Shown: positions 10,812-18,352, counted from the stretch's first letter. The stretch is DNA of 33,975 bases from Rhizobiales bacterium TMED25 (GCA_002168075.1 NHCE01000010.1:233877-267851), one strand, 5' to 3'. Notes: generated from the letters alone by a model not told the origin. Made by a program: numbers and translations.

Positions 10812-11255
10812 ATGAATTATGCAAAAAAAGTAAATGAATTTCTTATATCTTGGACTCAAGGTGTTATTGATATCGGAAGAGTCTATAAGGCAGAAGGGGA
10901 TTATAAAAAAACAGCGCTAGCTTTTATTGACAACCATTATGCATTTGATAGAGGTGATGTCTTATTTAAGCCAACGTTTACAAAAGAGATTATATTTCGT
11001 AATTCAATTGAGCAGGCTCTATCTTATTTTGTCGGAGGTATGGTCGCAGAAGATAATGGATTTGCTCTTAGAACATGGGAAAAAATAGACTTAATCCAGG
11101 TGAGTACTATTGAGTCTATTGGAGCGGCTATGGGTTTGCTTAATTTTAAACCAGTTGGTTCGGATACAAAGACTAAAGTTGCATTCACTTTTATTTTAGA
11201 TAGCTCAGAGACAATCTTAAAGATTAGAGTGCATCATTCATCTCCAATATTATAA
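10812..11255 (+). CDS. NTF2/SnoaL-like protein of unknown function
   Basis: A 147-residue soluble protein. Conserved-looking blocks are VLFKPT (50-55), SYFVGG (71-76), EDNGFA (80-85), an AAMG segment, and a terminal HHSS (141-144). Together with an alternation of helix and strand, this suggests the NTF2-like cone fold used by many small enzymes and binding proteins. I recall similar marine bacterial proteins that are sometimes mis-annotated as phosphoribosyl-AMP cyclohydrolase; the metal-binding cysteines of that enzyme are absent, so I do not use that name. It stands alone, with 130 bases before it and 120 after, and may be its own transcription unit. The function is unknown and the fold is an inference. 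Confidence 0.6.
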   Translation: MNYAKKVNEFLISWTQGVIDIGRVYKAEGDYKKTALAFIDNHYAFDRGDVLFKPTFTKEIIFRNSIEQALSYFVGGMVAEDNGFALRTWEKIDLIQVSTIESIGAAMGLLNFKPVGSDTKTKVAFTFILDSSETILKIRVHHSSPIL

Positions 11256-11375
11256 CTTTCATAAATTGGATAAATTACTTAATGTCGAAAGAATGATTAA
11301 TACAGAATAAGGTATGGTCTAAATAAGAATTTTGTCTAGAAAAATACTAATATATTATGATATCAGGTATTAATT

Positions 11376-12119
11376 ATGATTATTGAATTAACCGATTTGC
11401 TAATTGGCCTCATTCTTTTTTTTGGAGCTATCCTGTATACATCAGTTGGCCATGCTGGAGCGTCTGTATACATTGCAATTATGTCAATATTTGGCGTTCC
11501 TGTAACAACAATTAAACCGACTGCGCTATCACTAAATATACTTGTGTCATCTTTCACAAGCTTTCAGTTTATCAGGGCAAAATTTTATGATTTTAAACTT
11601 ATATTTCCGTTAGTAATTGGAGCAATCCCCTGCGCATTCATGGGTGGATATATCAATTTGCCAGGTGAAATTTATAAGCCAATCATAGGATTGATACTTC
11701 TTTATTCATCATATCGATTTATAACAATCAAAAAGCAAGAAGAGAAAAAACCAAGAGAATATAAATACGCATATGCCATGTTAACAGGTTGTATTATTGG
11801 TTTTTTAGCGGGTCTTACAGGCACTGGTGGTGGAATATTCTTATCACCTTTAATTCTCTTTGCCGGATGGACAACAACAAAGGGAGCTAGTGGTACAGCT
11901 GCTATTTTTATTTTCTTTAATTCATTATTTGGATTATTAGGAAATATTTCCTCGATAAACAGCCTGCCATCTATTTTACCTTTATATGCTGGATTTACTC
12001 TATTGGGTGCATTAATTGGAACAAAAATTGGTATTCATTATTTTCAGCACACAGCTATAAAGAGAACATTAGGTATCGTTTTACTTATTGCGAGTTTTAA
12101 GTTAATTTTTAATTTATGA
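11376..12119 (+). CDS. TSUP (TauE/SafE) family membrane permease
   Basis: A 247-residue integral membrane protein with seven or eight hydrophobic segments arranged as two related halves. The first half has GHAGASVYIA and the second GLTGTGGGIFLSP, each a glycine-rich re-entrant signature of the TauE/SafE (TSUP) family, whose members move small organosulfur or carboxylate anions such as sulfite or sulfoacetate. Neither neighbour points to a particular substrate. Just upstream, TTGTCT (11332) and TATGAT (11356) are spaced by 18 bases and could form a promoter, leaving almost no leader before ATG 11376. The assignment to the family is firm; the transported compound is unknown. Confidence 0.85.
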   Translation: MIIELTDLLIGLILFFGAILYTSVGHAGASVYIAIMSIFGVPVTTIKPTALSLNILVSSFTSFQFIRAKFYDFKLIFPLVIGAIPCAFMGGYINLPGEIYKPIIGLILLYSSYRFITIKKQEEKKPREYKYAYAMLTGCIIGFLAGLTGTGGGIFLSPLILFAGWTTTKGASGTAAIFIFFNSLFGLLGNISSINSLPSILPLYAGFTLLGALIGTKIGIHYFQHTAIKRTLGIVLLIASFKLIFNL

Positions 12120-12176
12120 GAAATTATTATTCATAAAACTATCAATCTATTATTTTATTTTATTCGTTTACATTAT

Positions 12177-12740
12177 ATGAAATTAATCACTCAAATATTC
12201 CTTTTTATTACTCTAATTTTTAGTGGAGGCATTGCAATGGCATATGAAGAGCCAAATTATAAGAAAGTTCATGAAGCAGAAATATATGAGATTAGGCACT
12301 ATAATCAGAGGATTGTAGTTCAAACTAGTAGTAATGATGGAGACAATGGCTTTGGGAAGCTTTTCAAATATATATCGGGATCAAATCAAGGTTCACAAAA
12401 AATATCGATGACTACCCCTGTTACAGAAATCAAAAATAATGGTAATCGTGTGATGCATTTTTACCTTCCATCAGAGTTTGATCAAGCAAACACTCCTTTA
12501 CCGTCTGATGACAATGTTCAAATTTCAATAATGGAAGAGGGGTACTTTGCTGTAATTAAATATTCAGGAAGATCTTCAGACGGTAACTTTTATATTCACT
12601 CAGATATTTTGAAGGAAGAATTAATAAAAAATAAAATCGAAATATTAGGAGATCCTATAAAAGCAACCTATAACAGCCCATTCACTCCATACTTTCTTAG
12701 ACGGAATGAAGTAATGTATCAGGTTAAATGGAGCAAATAA
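12177..12740 (+). CDS. SOUL-family heme-binding protein, exported
   Basis: A 187-residue protein with an N-terminal signal peptide (hydrophobic core about 5-20, probable cleavage after AMA at 20-22), so it is expected in the periplasm. The mature part matches the SOUL/HBP family: an opening EAEIYEIRHY strand, the KISMTTPV segment, and a closing PFTPYFLRRNEVMYQV block. Family members bind heme or other tetrapyrroles, and bacterial roles are poorly defined. It lies 57 bases after the TSUP gene and 40 bases before the zinc-ribbon miniprotein. Its export, and the presence of a photolyase and MsrPQ nearby, suit a role in heme or oxidant handling at the cell surface, but that is inference. Confidence 0.88.
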   Translation: MKLITQIFLFITLIFSGGIAMAYEEPNYKKVHEAEIYEIRHYNQRIVVQTSSNDGDNGFGKLFKYISGSNQGSQKISMTTPVTEIKNNGNRVMHFYLPSEFDQANTPLPSDDNVQISIMEEGYFAVIKYSGRSSDGNFYIHSDILKEELIKNKIEILGDPIKATYNSPFTPYFLRRNEVMYQVKWSK

Positions 12741-12780
12741 AATACGATAATATTCTCAATTAAATAATGTAGGATTTTAT

Positions 12781-12969
12781 ATGATGAGTAATAAAGAAAT
12801 AAATAAAAACCAAACTCCTTGTCCTTTTTGTAATTCAAAATTAGGTCTCATATATGTTCAATCGCACTATCAGTGTTTAAACTGCAAGCAAGTTACAGAT
12901 CCATGCTGCGGGGGTGAGATATGTGGTGATTATTTGTTGGAAATAAATAAGAATAGCAATAATGGATAA
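12781..12969 (+). CDS. Cys-rich zinc-ribbon miniprotein
   Basis: A 62-residue protein with seven cysteines. Cys14-x-x-Cys17 and Cys32-x-x-Cys35 form a classic zinc-ribbon pair separated by 14 residues, followed by a CCGGEIC cluster (Cys42, Cys43, Cys48). I recall similar short proteins with a CCxGExC end in marine bacteria, including flavobacteria, but I cannot verify that here. No signal peptide or membrane segment is visible. An AGGA sequence precedes the start, where two ATG codons are adjacent (12781 and 12784). Its last eight bases overlap the start of the kinase-fold gene, so the two are translated as a coupled pair. The function is unknown; zinc or iron binding is a reasonable inference. 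Confidence 0.72.
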   Translation: MMSNKEINKNQTPCPFCNSKLGLIYVQSHYQCLNCKQVTDPCCGGEICGDYLLEINKNSNNG

Positions 12970-13273
12970 TCACGAATTCAATAAAATTATAGAAGATCTC
13001 TCGAGAGAAAAATACAGAAGAGTTCAGTCTTTTGATGATCCAGATGGCTCAAAATTTTGGATAAAATCTACTGAAAAATTATCTATAAAACATATTTTAA
13101 AAGGTAATCCAAGAAAAGCTCTCACAAGGGAAATTAATGCAGAAGATGTATTAAGAAGAATTGGGTTTCAATCTTCAAAAATAGTTTTTCATAGCCGCAA
13201 AAATATAGTATTTGCAGATGCAGGCTTGACACTTGAGGAAATTTTTAGAGAAAAAAAATTACTTCAAAAATAA
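12962..13273 (+). CDS. Kinase-fold protein, N-lobe, ends at a frameshift
   Basis: A 103-residue reading frame that matches the small lobe of a protein-kinase-like or LPS-kinase-like fold: a strand with FWIK (Lys35, the usual nucleotide-contacting lysine), a helix with TREINAEDVLRR (Glu57, the usual salt-bridge partner), and a hinge-like strand IVFADAGLTLEE. It stops at TAA 13271, four codons after a run of eight A residues. The large lobe continues without interruption in the -1 frame to 13677. Read through the shift, the product would be 238 residues. ATG 12962 overlaps the zinc-ribbon gene by eight bases. It could be a pseudogene, a sequencing error, a phase-variable gene, or a programmed -1 frameshift. 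Confidence 0.7.
   Translation: MDNHEFNKIIEDLSREKYRRVQSFDDPDGSKFWIKSTEKLSIKHILKGNPRKALTREINAEDVLRRIGFQSSKIVFHSRKNIVFADAGLTLEEIFREKKLLQK
13252..13258 (+). other. A AAA AAA slippery heptamer with upstream SD-like element
   Basis: The run of eight A (13251-13258) is read in the upstream frame as GAA AAA AAA TTA, so A-AAA-AAA is phased exactly as a -1 slippery heptamer. A Shine-Dalgarno-like GAGGA (13235-13239) ends 12 bases before it, a layout like the stimulator of E. coli dnaX frameshifting. The zero-frame stop comes four codons later. Slipping back one base joins the kinase N-lobe to its C-lobe. No strong downstream hairpin is visible. A simple indel in a homopolymer would look the same. Confidence 0.45.
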
Positions 13274-13677
13274 GAGAAAAAATTTTTAGCCAAGCCGGTG
13301 AGCATTTTGCATATCTTCATAAAAATCAATATTCACATGGTGGCTTAGCACTTCGAGATATATGCTGGGATGGGAAAAAAGTAACTTTTCTTGATTTTGA
13401 GAAATTTAGAGATAATATAGCCAAGACTAAAAAATTATCAGTTGATTTCTACTATTTTATTCATAGTTGGTTTAAATTATCAGATAAAGCAGGCCCAGAG
13501 CTTCTTTCATTTGTGAATAGTTATAAGGCAGCTTCAGATAAGATATTATGGCAGGAAGTTTTGAATATGCCTAAAAGATATAATATATTAGAAAAAATAT
13601 CTCTAATGGTAAATACAAAAAATAAAGATATAATCGCTTTTCAAAGAGCGATAGAATTTTTGAAAGTCGAGAATTAA
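13258..13677 (+). CDS. Kinase-fold protein, C-lobe, in the -1 frame
   Basis: This frame is open from the A8 tract to TAA 13675 and encodes about 139 residues that complete the kinase-like fold begun at 12962. EHFAYLHKNQYSHGGLALRD occupies the catalytic-loop position and VTFLDFEKF the metal-binding position (Asp-Phe-Glu in place of Asp-Phe-Gly). A large helical region follows, with YYFIHSWFKLS. The catalytic loop reads HGG and not the usual HxD, so the general base appears missing, though some LPS-kinase-like families diverge here. It has no well-placed start codon of its own, which argues that it was meant to be read as one protein with the upstream part. Substrate unknown. Coordinates begin at the first codon after a one-base slip. 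Confidence 0.68.
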   Translation: MTSKIREKIFSQAGEHFAYLHKNQYSHGGLALRDICWDGKKVTFLDFEKFRDNIAKTKKLSVDFYYFIHSWFKLSDKAGPELLSFVNSYKAASDKILWQEVLNMPKRYNILEKISLMVNTKNKDIIAFQRAIEFLKVEN

Positions 13678-13708
13678 AATAATAATAAAACAAATTTTCA
13701 TTATTATT
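13678..13708 (+). terminator. AT-only hairpin after the kinase-fold gene
   Basis: Immediately after the TAA at 13675-13677, bases 13678-13690 can pair with 13695-13708, giving 13 A-T pairs with one bulged C (13699) and a CAAA loop. There is no G-C pair and no long T run, so this would be a weak intrinsic terminator at best. In DNA this AT-rich it may be chance. The remaining bases to 13777 hold no gene and no convincing promoter. Confidence 0.25.
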
Positions 13709-13777
13709 AATATATTTGCTTAATCTTTACTTATATATTATTTATCATAGCATAACGAAAAATTTATTGGATGTTTC

Positions 13778-15628
13778 ATGAAAAACTCAAAAGTAGTACT
13801 GATAGATAAAAATCCTGGAAGAAACTCGCAAACTTATGGTGTGGCACGGGCGCTTAATACGGATGTGGATCTTATTCATCAGCCATCAGTCGGTGTTCTT
13901 GGAAATAAAGGTGACTCGCAATGCTATGTGGGGGTAAGTGAAAAAGTTGCCATCATTCATGAGCAGCTAAGATCAAGGATTGGGAAAGAAGACGATAAAC
14001 TTTCAATGCGACTTGTGCAGCCAGAATTTACAATTGCGACATCTGATGGCATTCGAAATGGTACAAAAGAAATGAGATATTCATTGATTGGTCGCGAAGT
14101 AACAAATGAATCGGTGTGTGAGCATCTAAGTGCATCAGGCTTAGAGGGCACTATTGCTGTGGTTGCCTGTGATAAACCCCCCGTTGGGACCTTGGCTGCT
14201 ATATTAGAGCATAATAGACCTGCAATAATCATGTCAGATGGATCAATTAGACCAGGAGTTGATAGCAAAACTGGTGAGATAATTGATATAATTTCAAGTT
14301 ATCAAATAGCTGGGAGTGAAGATGAGGATCTAAAAAAGAGAATTGCACTTGAATCTTGTCCTGGACATGGAAGCTGCGGAGGCATCTTCACTTACAATAC
14401 TATGCAAACATTCATAGCTGTTATTGGTATGCAACCTCTGCATATGGTATCTCCGGCATCGCAAGATGAAAGAAGAAAAAATCAATTTCCTGATGAGCTA
14501 ATAAATTATTTATCAAAGTTGATTGAGAGTGGAATAAACCCGCGTGATATAGTTACCCGTGACTCTATAAGAAATGGCCTTATAGTGGCGATGGCAATAG
14601 GGGGATCAACTAATATTATGTTGCACGCGCCAGAATTATCAAGAGCTGCAGGATATAAAGATTTTTATAGTGATATAATGAGTCAGGAAGAATTTAATTA
14701 TTTATCACAAAATGTTGTCCCTGTTGTTGTCAATGCAAGACCTTTTGGCAAATACTCGATGGTTGATATTGATAAAATGGGTGGGATTCAAGTAATTATA
14801 AAAGACTTGATGGATGCTGGGCTTTTAACTGGTAATACGATGACTTGTACTATGGAGACTTTAAAGCAACAAGTTAATAGATTAAATCCCCCATCACCAG
14901 ATGGAGAAATAATTTTTTCTGTAGAGTCGCCCTTTAAAAAGACAGGAGGGCTTCGATTACTTGGAGGTAACTTATCTTCTGATCACTCTGCCATACTTAA
15001 GCTTGCTGGAGTAGAGGGGGGATTGGAAAATAATATATTTAACGGTAAAGCAAAAACTTTCAATGGAGAGCAAAGTCTTTTAGATACTCTCGAAAGTAAC
15101 CCTGACACTTTTCAAGACAGAGATATGATTGTTGTCAGATATGAGGGGCCTGTAGGAGGGCCGGGGATGCCAGAGATGCTTGATTCAACTTCAAGAATAA
15201 CTGCTTTATGTAGGGAAAAAGGTATTGTGGTAGCTCTAATGACAGATGGCAGATTCTCTGGGGGCTCGGTTGGCTTAGTTATTGGTCATGTCGGTCCCGA
15301 AGCAGCTTTAGGTGGGGCAATTGCACTAATTAAAGACGGAGACTCTATTATTGTTGATTTAAATACAAATACATTGGTATGTAAAGAATTGGAGCAAGAA
15401 GATATTTATAAGTCACGAATGAAGGGCTGGCAAAGTGAAGTTAATTCAAATCATGGTTTTCATCCAGCAATGGGTGAGGTAGATACCAGGTTATTAAATA
15501 ATATGAGATCAAATGCAGTATCTGCAGTATATGGTTCAGGCATGCATCCAAACCGTAATTTATGGGTAAGTAGCCCAAGATTAGTGGAGGTATCTGATTT
15601 TGTTCCAAGTAATAAGTACAGGAAATAA
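13778..15628 (+). CDS. IlvD/Edd-family Fe-S dehydratase
   Basis: A 616-residue protein of the dihydroxy-acid / sugar-acid dehydratase family, which removes water from 2,3-dihydroxy acids to give 2-keto-3-deoxy acids. The expected Fe-S ligands are visible at Cys49 (GDSQCYVG), Cys131 (ACDKPP) and Cys200 (GHGSCGGIFTYNTM). Other signatures are IGGSTNIMLH, GPVGGPGMPEM and TDGRFSGGS with the catalytic serine. The first 35 residues do not resemble the usual IlvD opening, and CDKPPVG departs from the usual CDKxxPG. It could act on dihydroxyisovalerate (IlvD), 6-phosphogluconate (Edd) or a sugar acid such as xylonate or arabonate; I cannot choose. It has no branched-chain amino-acid neighbours, while a DapA-family lyase lies two genes away. 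Confidence 0.85.
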   Translation: MKNSKVVLIDKNPGRNSQTYGVARALNTDVDLIHQPSVGVLGNKGDSQCYVGVSEKVAIIHEQLRSRIGKEDDKLSMRLVQPEFTIATSDGIRNGTKEMRYSLIGREVTNESVCEHLSASGLEGTIAVVACDKPPVGTLAAILEHNRPAIIMSDGSIRPGVDSKTGEIIDIISSYQIAGSEDEDLKKRIALESCPGHGSCGGIFTYNTMQTFIAVIGMQPLHMVSPASQDERRKNQFPDELINYLSKLIESGINPRDIVTRDSIRNGLIVAMAIGGSTNIMLHAPELSRAAGYKDFYSDIMSQEEFNYLSQNVVPVVVNARPFGKYSMVDIDKMGGIQVIIKDLMDAGLLTGNTMTCTMETLKQQVNRLNPPSPDGEIIFSVESPFKKTGGLRLLGGNLSSDHSAILKLAGVEGGLENNIFNGKAKTFNGEQSLLDTLESNPDTFQDRDMIVVRYEGPVGGPGMPEMLDSTSRITALCREKGIVVALMTDGRFSGGSVGLVIGHVGPEAALGGAIALIKDGDSIIVDLNTNTLVCKELEQEDIYKSRMKGWQSEVNSNHGFHPAMGEVDTRLLNNMRSNAVSAVYGSGMHPNRNLWVSSPRLVEVSDFVPSNKYRK

Positions 15629-15674
15629 TGATTAATATAATGCTTTATATAAATAGAATAAGTAACTGTAAAAA

Positions 15675-15965
15675 ATGATAAAAATTAATTATATAAAAGG
15701 GTTTATAGTTTTTGCTATGGTATTATTATTGAATCTATCTCCAGTTAATGCAGAAGTAATCTCTGTTGAAGATGAGCAAGTTTTTCTAACAGAGTATTGT
15801 AAAACTCTTGTAAATGAAATTGAAAAGTCTTACCAAAAACAAATTGAAGCTATTGAGCGAAAAAGAACCAGTGATTTCAATAAAATGGGTAGATGGATAT
15901 ATGGTATCTCAGATGTATTTGCAAATCTAAACTGCTCATACTATATAAATAATTATGAATATTAA
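15675..15965 (+). CDS. Small exported protein of unknown function
   Basis: A 96-residue protein with a convincing signal peptide: positive N-terminus, hydrophobic core about 9-20 (GFIVFAMVLLL) and probable cleavage after VNA (residue 26). The mature part of about 70 residues is helical and charged, with a coiled-coil-like centre (EIEKSYQKQIEAIERKRTSDF) and two cysteines (in EYCKTL and NLNCSYY) that could form a disulfide in the periplasm. I do not recognise the family. It starts 46 bases after the dehydratase gene and its last 11 bases overlap the start of the photolyase gene, so translation of the two is probably coupled. No function is proposed. Confidence 0.6.
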   Translation: MIKINYIKGFIVFAMVLLLNLSPVNAEVISVEDEQVFLTEYCKTLVNEIEKSYQKQIEAIERKRTSDFNKMGRWIYGISDVFANLNCSYYINNYEY

Positions 15966-17397
15966 TAATAATTACTCCTCTATCTGTTGGCTTCGACACG
16001 ATCTTCGTTTATCTGATAATCCAGCTCTTTTGAATGCTATTGAGCAGGGAGATACACTCATTGTCTATATATATGACAACATAAACTCTGATGAGAGTAC
16101 TATGATGGGACAGGCAAGTAAGTGGTGGCTGCATCACTCTCTTACCTCATTGGATTTAAGCCTAAATAATAGGTTATCAATTTTTATAGGCGATCCTCAA
16201 ACTATTTTAGCAAAGCTATGCAAAACTCATAAAGTTAAAAATATATATTGGAATAGGTGTTATGAACCATGGATAATCAAACGTGATAAAAATATTAAAA
16301 AAAGTCTTCAAGAAAATGGAGTAAATGTTGAGACTACAAATGCTTCTCTTCTTTGGGAACCCTGGGAAATCCATAAAGAAGATCAAACCCCTTATCTAGT
16401 ATTTACTCCATTTTTCAAGAGAGGATGCTTGAATGCATTGCCTCCCCGGACCCCATTAAAGGCTCCTAATTTAAATAATGCTAAGAAATCAGATCTATCA
16501 CTTACTATTAATGAGTTAAATCTTCTACCAAAATTAACCTGGTATGAAAGTTTTGAAAATATATGGGATATTGGTGAAAAAGCTGCACAGGAAAAGCTGC
16601 AAGATTTTATTTTTGATGGAATTATAAATTATAAAGAAGGAAGAAATTTTCCATCTAATAAAAACTGTTCCCGTCTATCTCCACACCTTCATTTTGGAGA
16701 AATTTCACCAAATCAGATCTGGTATGCAATAGAGGACCTAGATGAAACAGAATATCCAGAGAAAGATTTATATCATTTTAAAAGTGAAATTGGATGGCGT
16801 GAATTTTCTTATAATCTTCTGTTTTATAATCAAGAGCTCCCTAAACAAAACTTATATAAGAAGTTTGATAATTTCCCATGGAAAAAAGATGTATCACATT
16901 TGTCTAGTTGGCAAAAAGGCCTAACTGGCTATCCAATTGTGGATGCGGGTATGAGAGAATTATGGCAAACAGGTTATATGCATAATAGGCTAAGGATGGT
17001 CGTAGGATCATTTCTTGTAAAAAACCTACTTATTCATTGGAACTATGGAGAAAGATGGTTCTGGGACTGCTTATTAGATGCTGATATGGCAAGTAATAGC
17101 GCGAGCTGGCAATGGGTAGCTGGATCTGGCGCTGATGCAGCTCCATACTTTAGAATATTTAATCCAATAATGCAGGGACAAAAATTTGACCCAGAAGGTG
17201 TTTATACAAAAAAATATGTACCTGAATTAAAAAATATGCCTACCAAGTATTTATTCAACCCATGGGAAGCTCCACCTGAAATACTCAGCGATGCTGGGGT
17301 TAATCTTGGAACGAACTATCCAAAACCCATTGTCGATATGCAAGAATCACGAGATATAGCATTACAGGCATTCGATAAAATTAGAATAAAGTCTTAA
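15955..17397 (+). CDS. phrB: Deoxyribodipyrimidine photolyase
   Basis: Repairs UV-induced pyrimidine dimers in DNA using blue light and reduced FAD. The 480-residue protein has the N-terminal antenna domain opening with ICWLRHDLRLSDNPAL and the C-terminal FAD-binding helical domain. Diagnostic stretches are NCSRLSPHLHFGEISP, GYPIVDAGMRELWQTGYMHNRLRM and SWQWVAGSGADAAPYFRIFNP. These match class I CPD photolyases and not plant-type or DASH cryptochromes, although a 6-4 photolyase cannot be wholly excluded without alignment. Length is normal. Its ATG overlaps the end of the small exported protein gene. It ends one base before the convergent DapA-family gene, so no terminator can lie between them. 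Confidence 0.93.
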   Translation: MNINNNYSSICWLRHDLRLSDNPALLNAIEQGDTLIVYIYDNINSDESTMMGQASKWWLHHSLTSLDLSLNNRLSIFIGDPQTILAKLCKTHKVKNIYWNRCYEPWIIKRDKNIKKSLQENGVNVETTNASLLWEPWEIHKEDQTPYLVFTPFFKRGCLNALPPRTPLKAPNLNNAKKSDLSLTINELNLLPKLTWYESFENIWDIGEKAAQEKLQDFIFDGIINYKEGRNFPSNKNCSRLSPHLHFGEISPNQIWYAIEDLDETEYPEKDLYHFKSEIGWREFSYNLLFYNQELPKQNLYKKFDNFPWKKDVSHLSSWQKGLTGYPIVDAGMRELWQTGYMHNRLRMVVGSFLVKNLLIHWNYGERWFWDCLLDADMASNSASWQWVAGSGADAAPYFRIFNPIMQGQKFDPEGVYTKKYVPELKNMPTKYLFNPWEAPPEILSDAGVNLGTNYPKPIVDMQESRDIALQAFDKIRIKS

Positions 17398-17398
17398 A

Positions 17399-18295
17399 TT
17401 ATAAATTAAAACCAAACTTAATAAGTTTATTTGCGAGCTCATTGGCTGCGCCATCTGATATTCTCTCAAGAGGTGGTCGAATATTTTTCCAAGTATTATT
17501 GGAATATTTTTTTGCTAGCATAGCTTTTTGAGCAGGTATTGCTGAGTAATCTTGGAATAAATACCTAACTTCCTTTACATTTTTATGTAAATCAGTTGCT
17601 TTTTGCCAATTATCTTGGTGACATAATTCTATTACTTCTCCAATATTTTTTGAGTTAATATTTGCAGTAGCAGATATACAACCTGGACTCCCTAATTTGA
17701 TAGCATCTATAACCGGTAATTCAGCTCCGGGATACACACTTAAATCATTTATTTTTAGTAACTCAAGTGTATTCTCCCAAATACCAGAGCTATCTTTTAT
17801 TCCTGCAATAATGTCAGGAAATTCAGATTTAAGTTTTTTAACTAAATTTATACTTAATCCAACACCCGAAACCTGTGGTATATGATAAAGATAGATTTTA
17901 AGATTAGTAAGGTTAATTTCTTCTATAAGTTTCCTATAGTAATCAAAAAGTCCTTGATCTGAGACACCCTTGAAATAAAAAGCAGGAAGTGTCATTACCC
18001 CCATACAACCCGAGTCAATTGCGTGACGTGATAATTTCACAGTATCTGGAAAATTGCATACACCAGTCCCAGGTATCAATTTATCTGCAGGGATCCCATC
18101 TTTTAGAAGCCCATCTAATGCATTTATCCTTTCTTCATTACTTACTGATAAAGCTTCTCCAGTTGTTCCAAATGGAGCTAGTCCTGCGCAACCATTTAAT
18201 AAAAGATCATGAGCTAATTCATTGTACATATCTTGGTTGAACATCAAATTATCATCGAATGGACTCAAAATAGGTGAAATAAGACCTTTTATCAT
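17399..18295 (-). CDS. DapA/NanA-family lyase (dihydrodipicolinate synthase-like)
   Basis: A 298-residue TIM-barrel class I aldolase/lyase. Schiff-base Lys167 lies in IAGIKDSSG, Tyr137 in YHIP, and the pyruvate-carboxylate loop is FGTTGE (42-47). These residues are shared by DapA, N-acetylneuraminate lyase, 2-keto-3-deoxygluconate aldolase and relatives. No lysine-biosynthesis gene is nearby, and the GVGLS segment after YHIP differs from the usual DapA, so a catabolic 2-keto-3-deoxy-acid lyase or dehydratase is at least as likely. It is the only minus-strand gene between 1 and 26795, divergent from msrP and convergent with the photolyase. AGAGGA lies seven bases before its ATG. A palindrome in its upstream region is listed separately. 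Confidence 0.83.
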   Translation of the reverse strand: MIKGLISPILSPFDDNLMFNQDMYNELAHDLLLNGCAGLAPFGTTGEALSVSNEERINALDGLLKDGIPADKLIPGTGVCNFPDTVKLSRHAIDSGCMGVMTLPAFYFKGVSDQGLFDYYRKLIEEINLTNLKIYLYHIPQVSGVGLSINLVKKLKSEFPDIIAGIKDSSGIWENTLELLKINDLSVYPGAELPVIDAIKLGSPGCISATANINSKNIGEVIELCHQDNWQKATDLHKNVKEVRYLFQDYSAIPAQKAMLAKKYSNNTWKNIRPPLERISDGAANELANKLIKFGFNL

Positions 18296-18332
18296 TATGA
18301 TTCCTCTTATTTTATGTATTAATAATTTAGTT

Positions 18333-18352
18333 TAATTTATCATAATAAATTA
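18333..18352. promoter_or_regulatory. Perfect 8-4-8 inverted repeat between divergent genes
   Basis: TAATTTAT-CATA-ATAAATTA is a perfect inverted repeat in the 116-base gap between the DapA-family gene (minus) and msrP (plus). It overlaps a minus-strand TATAAT (18349-18354), so a regulator bound here could affect the DapA-family gene. No good -35 accompanies that hexamer, and all paired bases are A or T, so chance is a real possibility. Confidence 0.28.

Noticed and set aside
13957-14268. 103-codon minus-strand frame inside the IlvD/Edd-family gene
   Set aside because: The plus-strand frame carries all family motifs here; the antisense product has no signal peptide, domain or ribosome-binding site.
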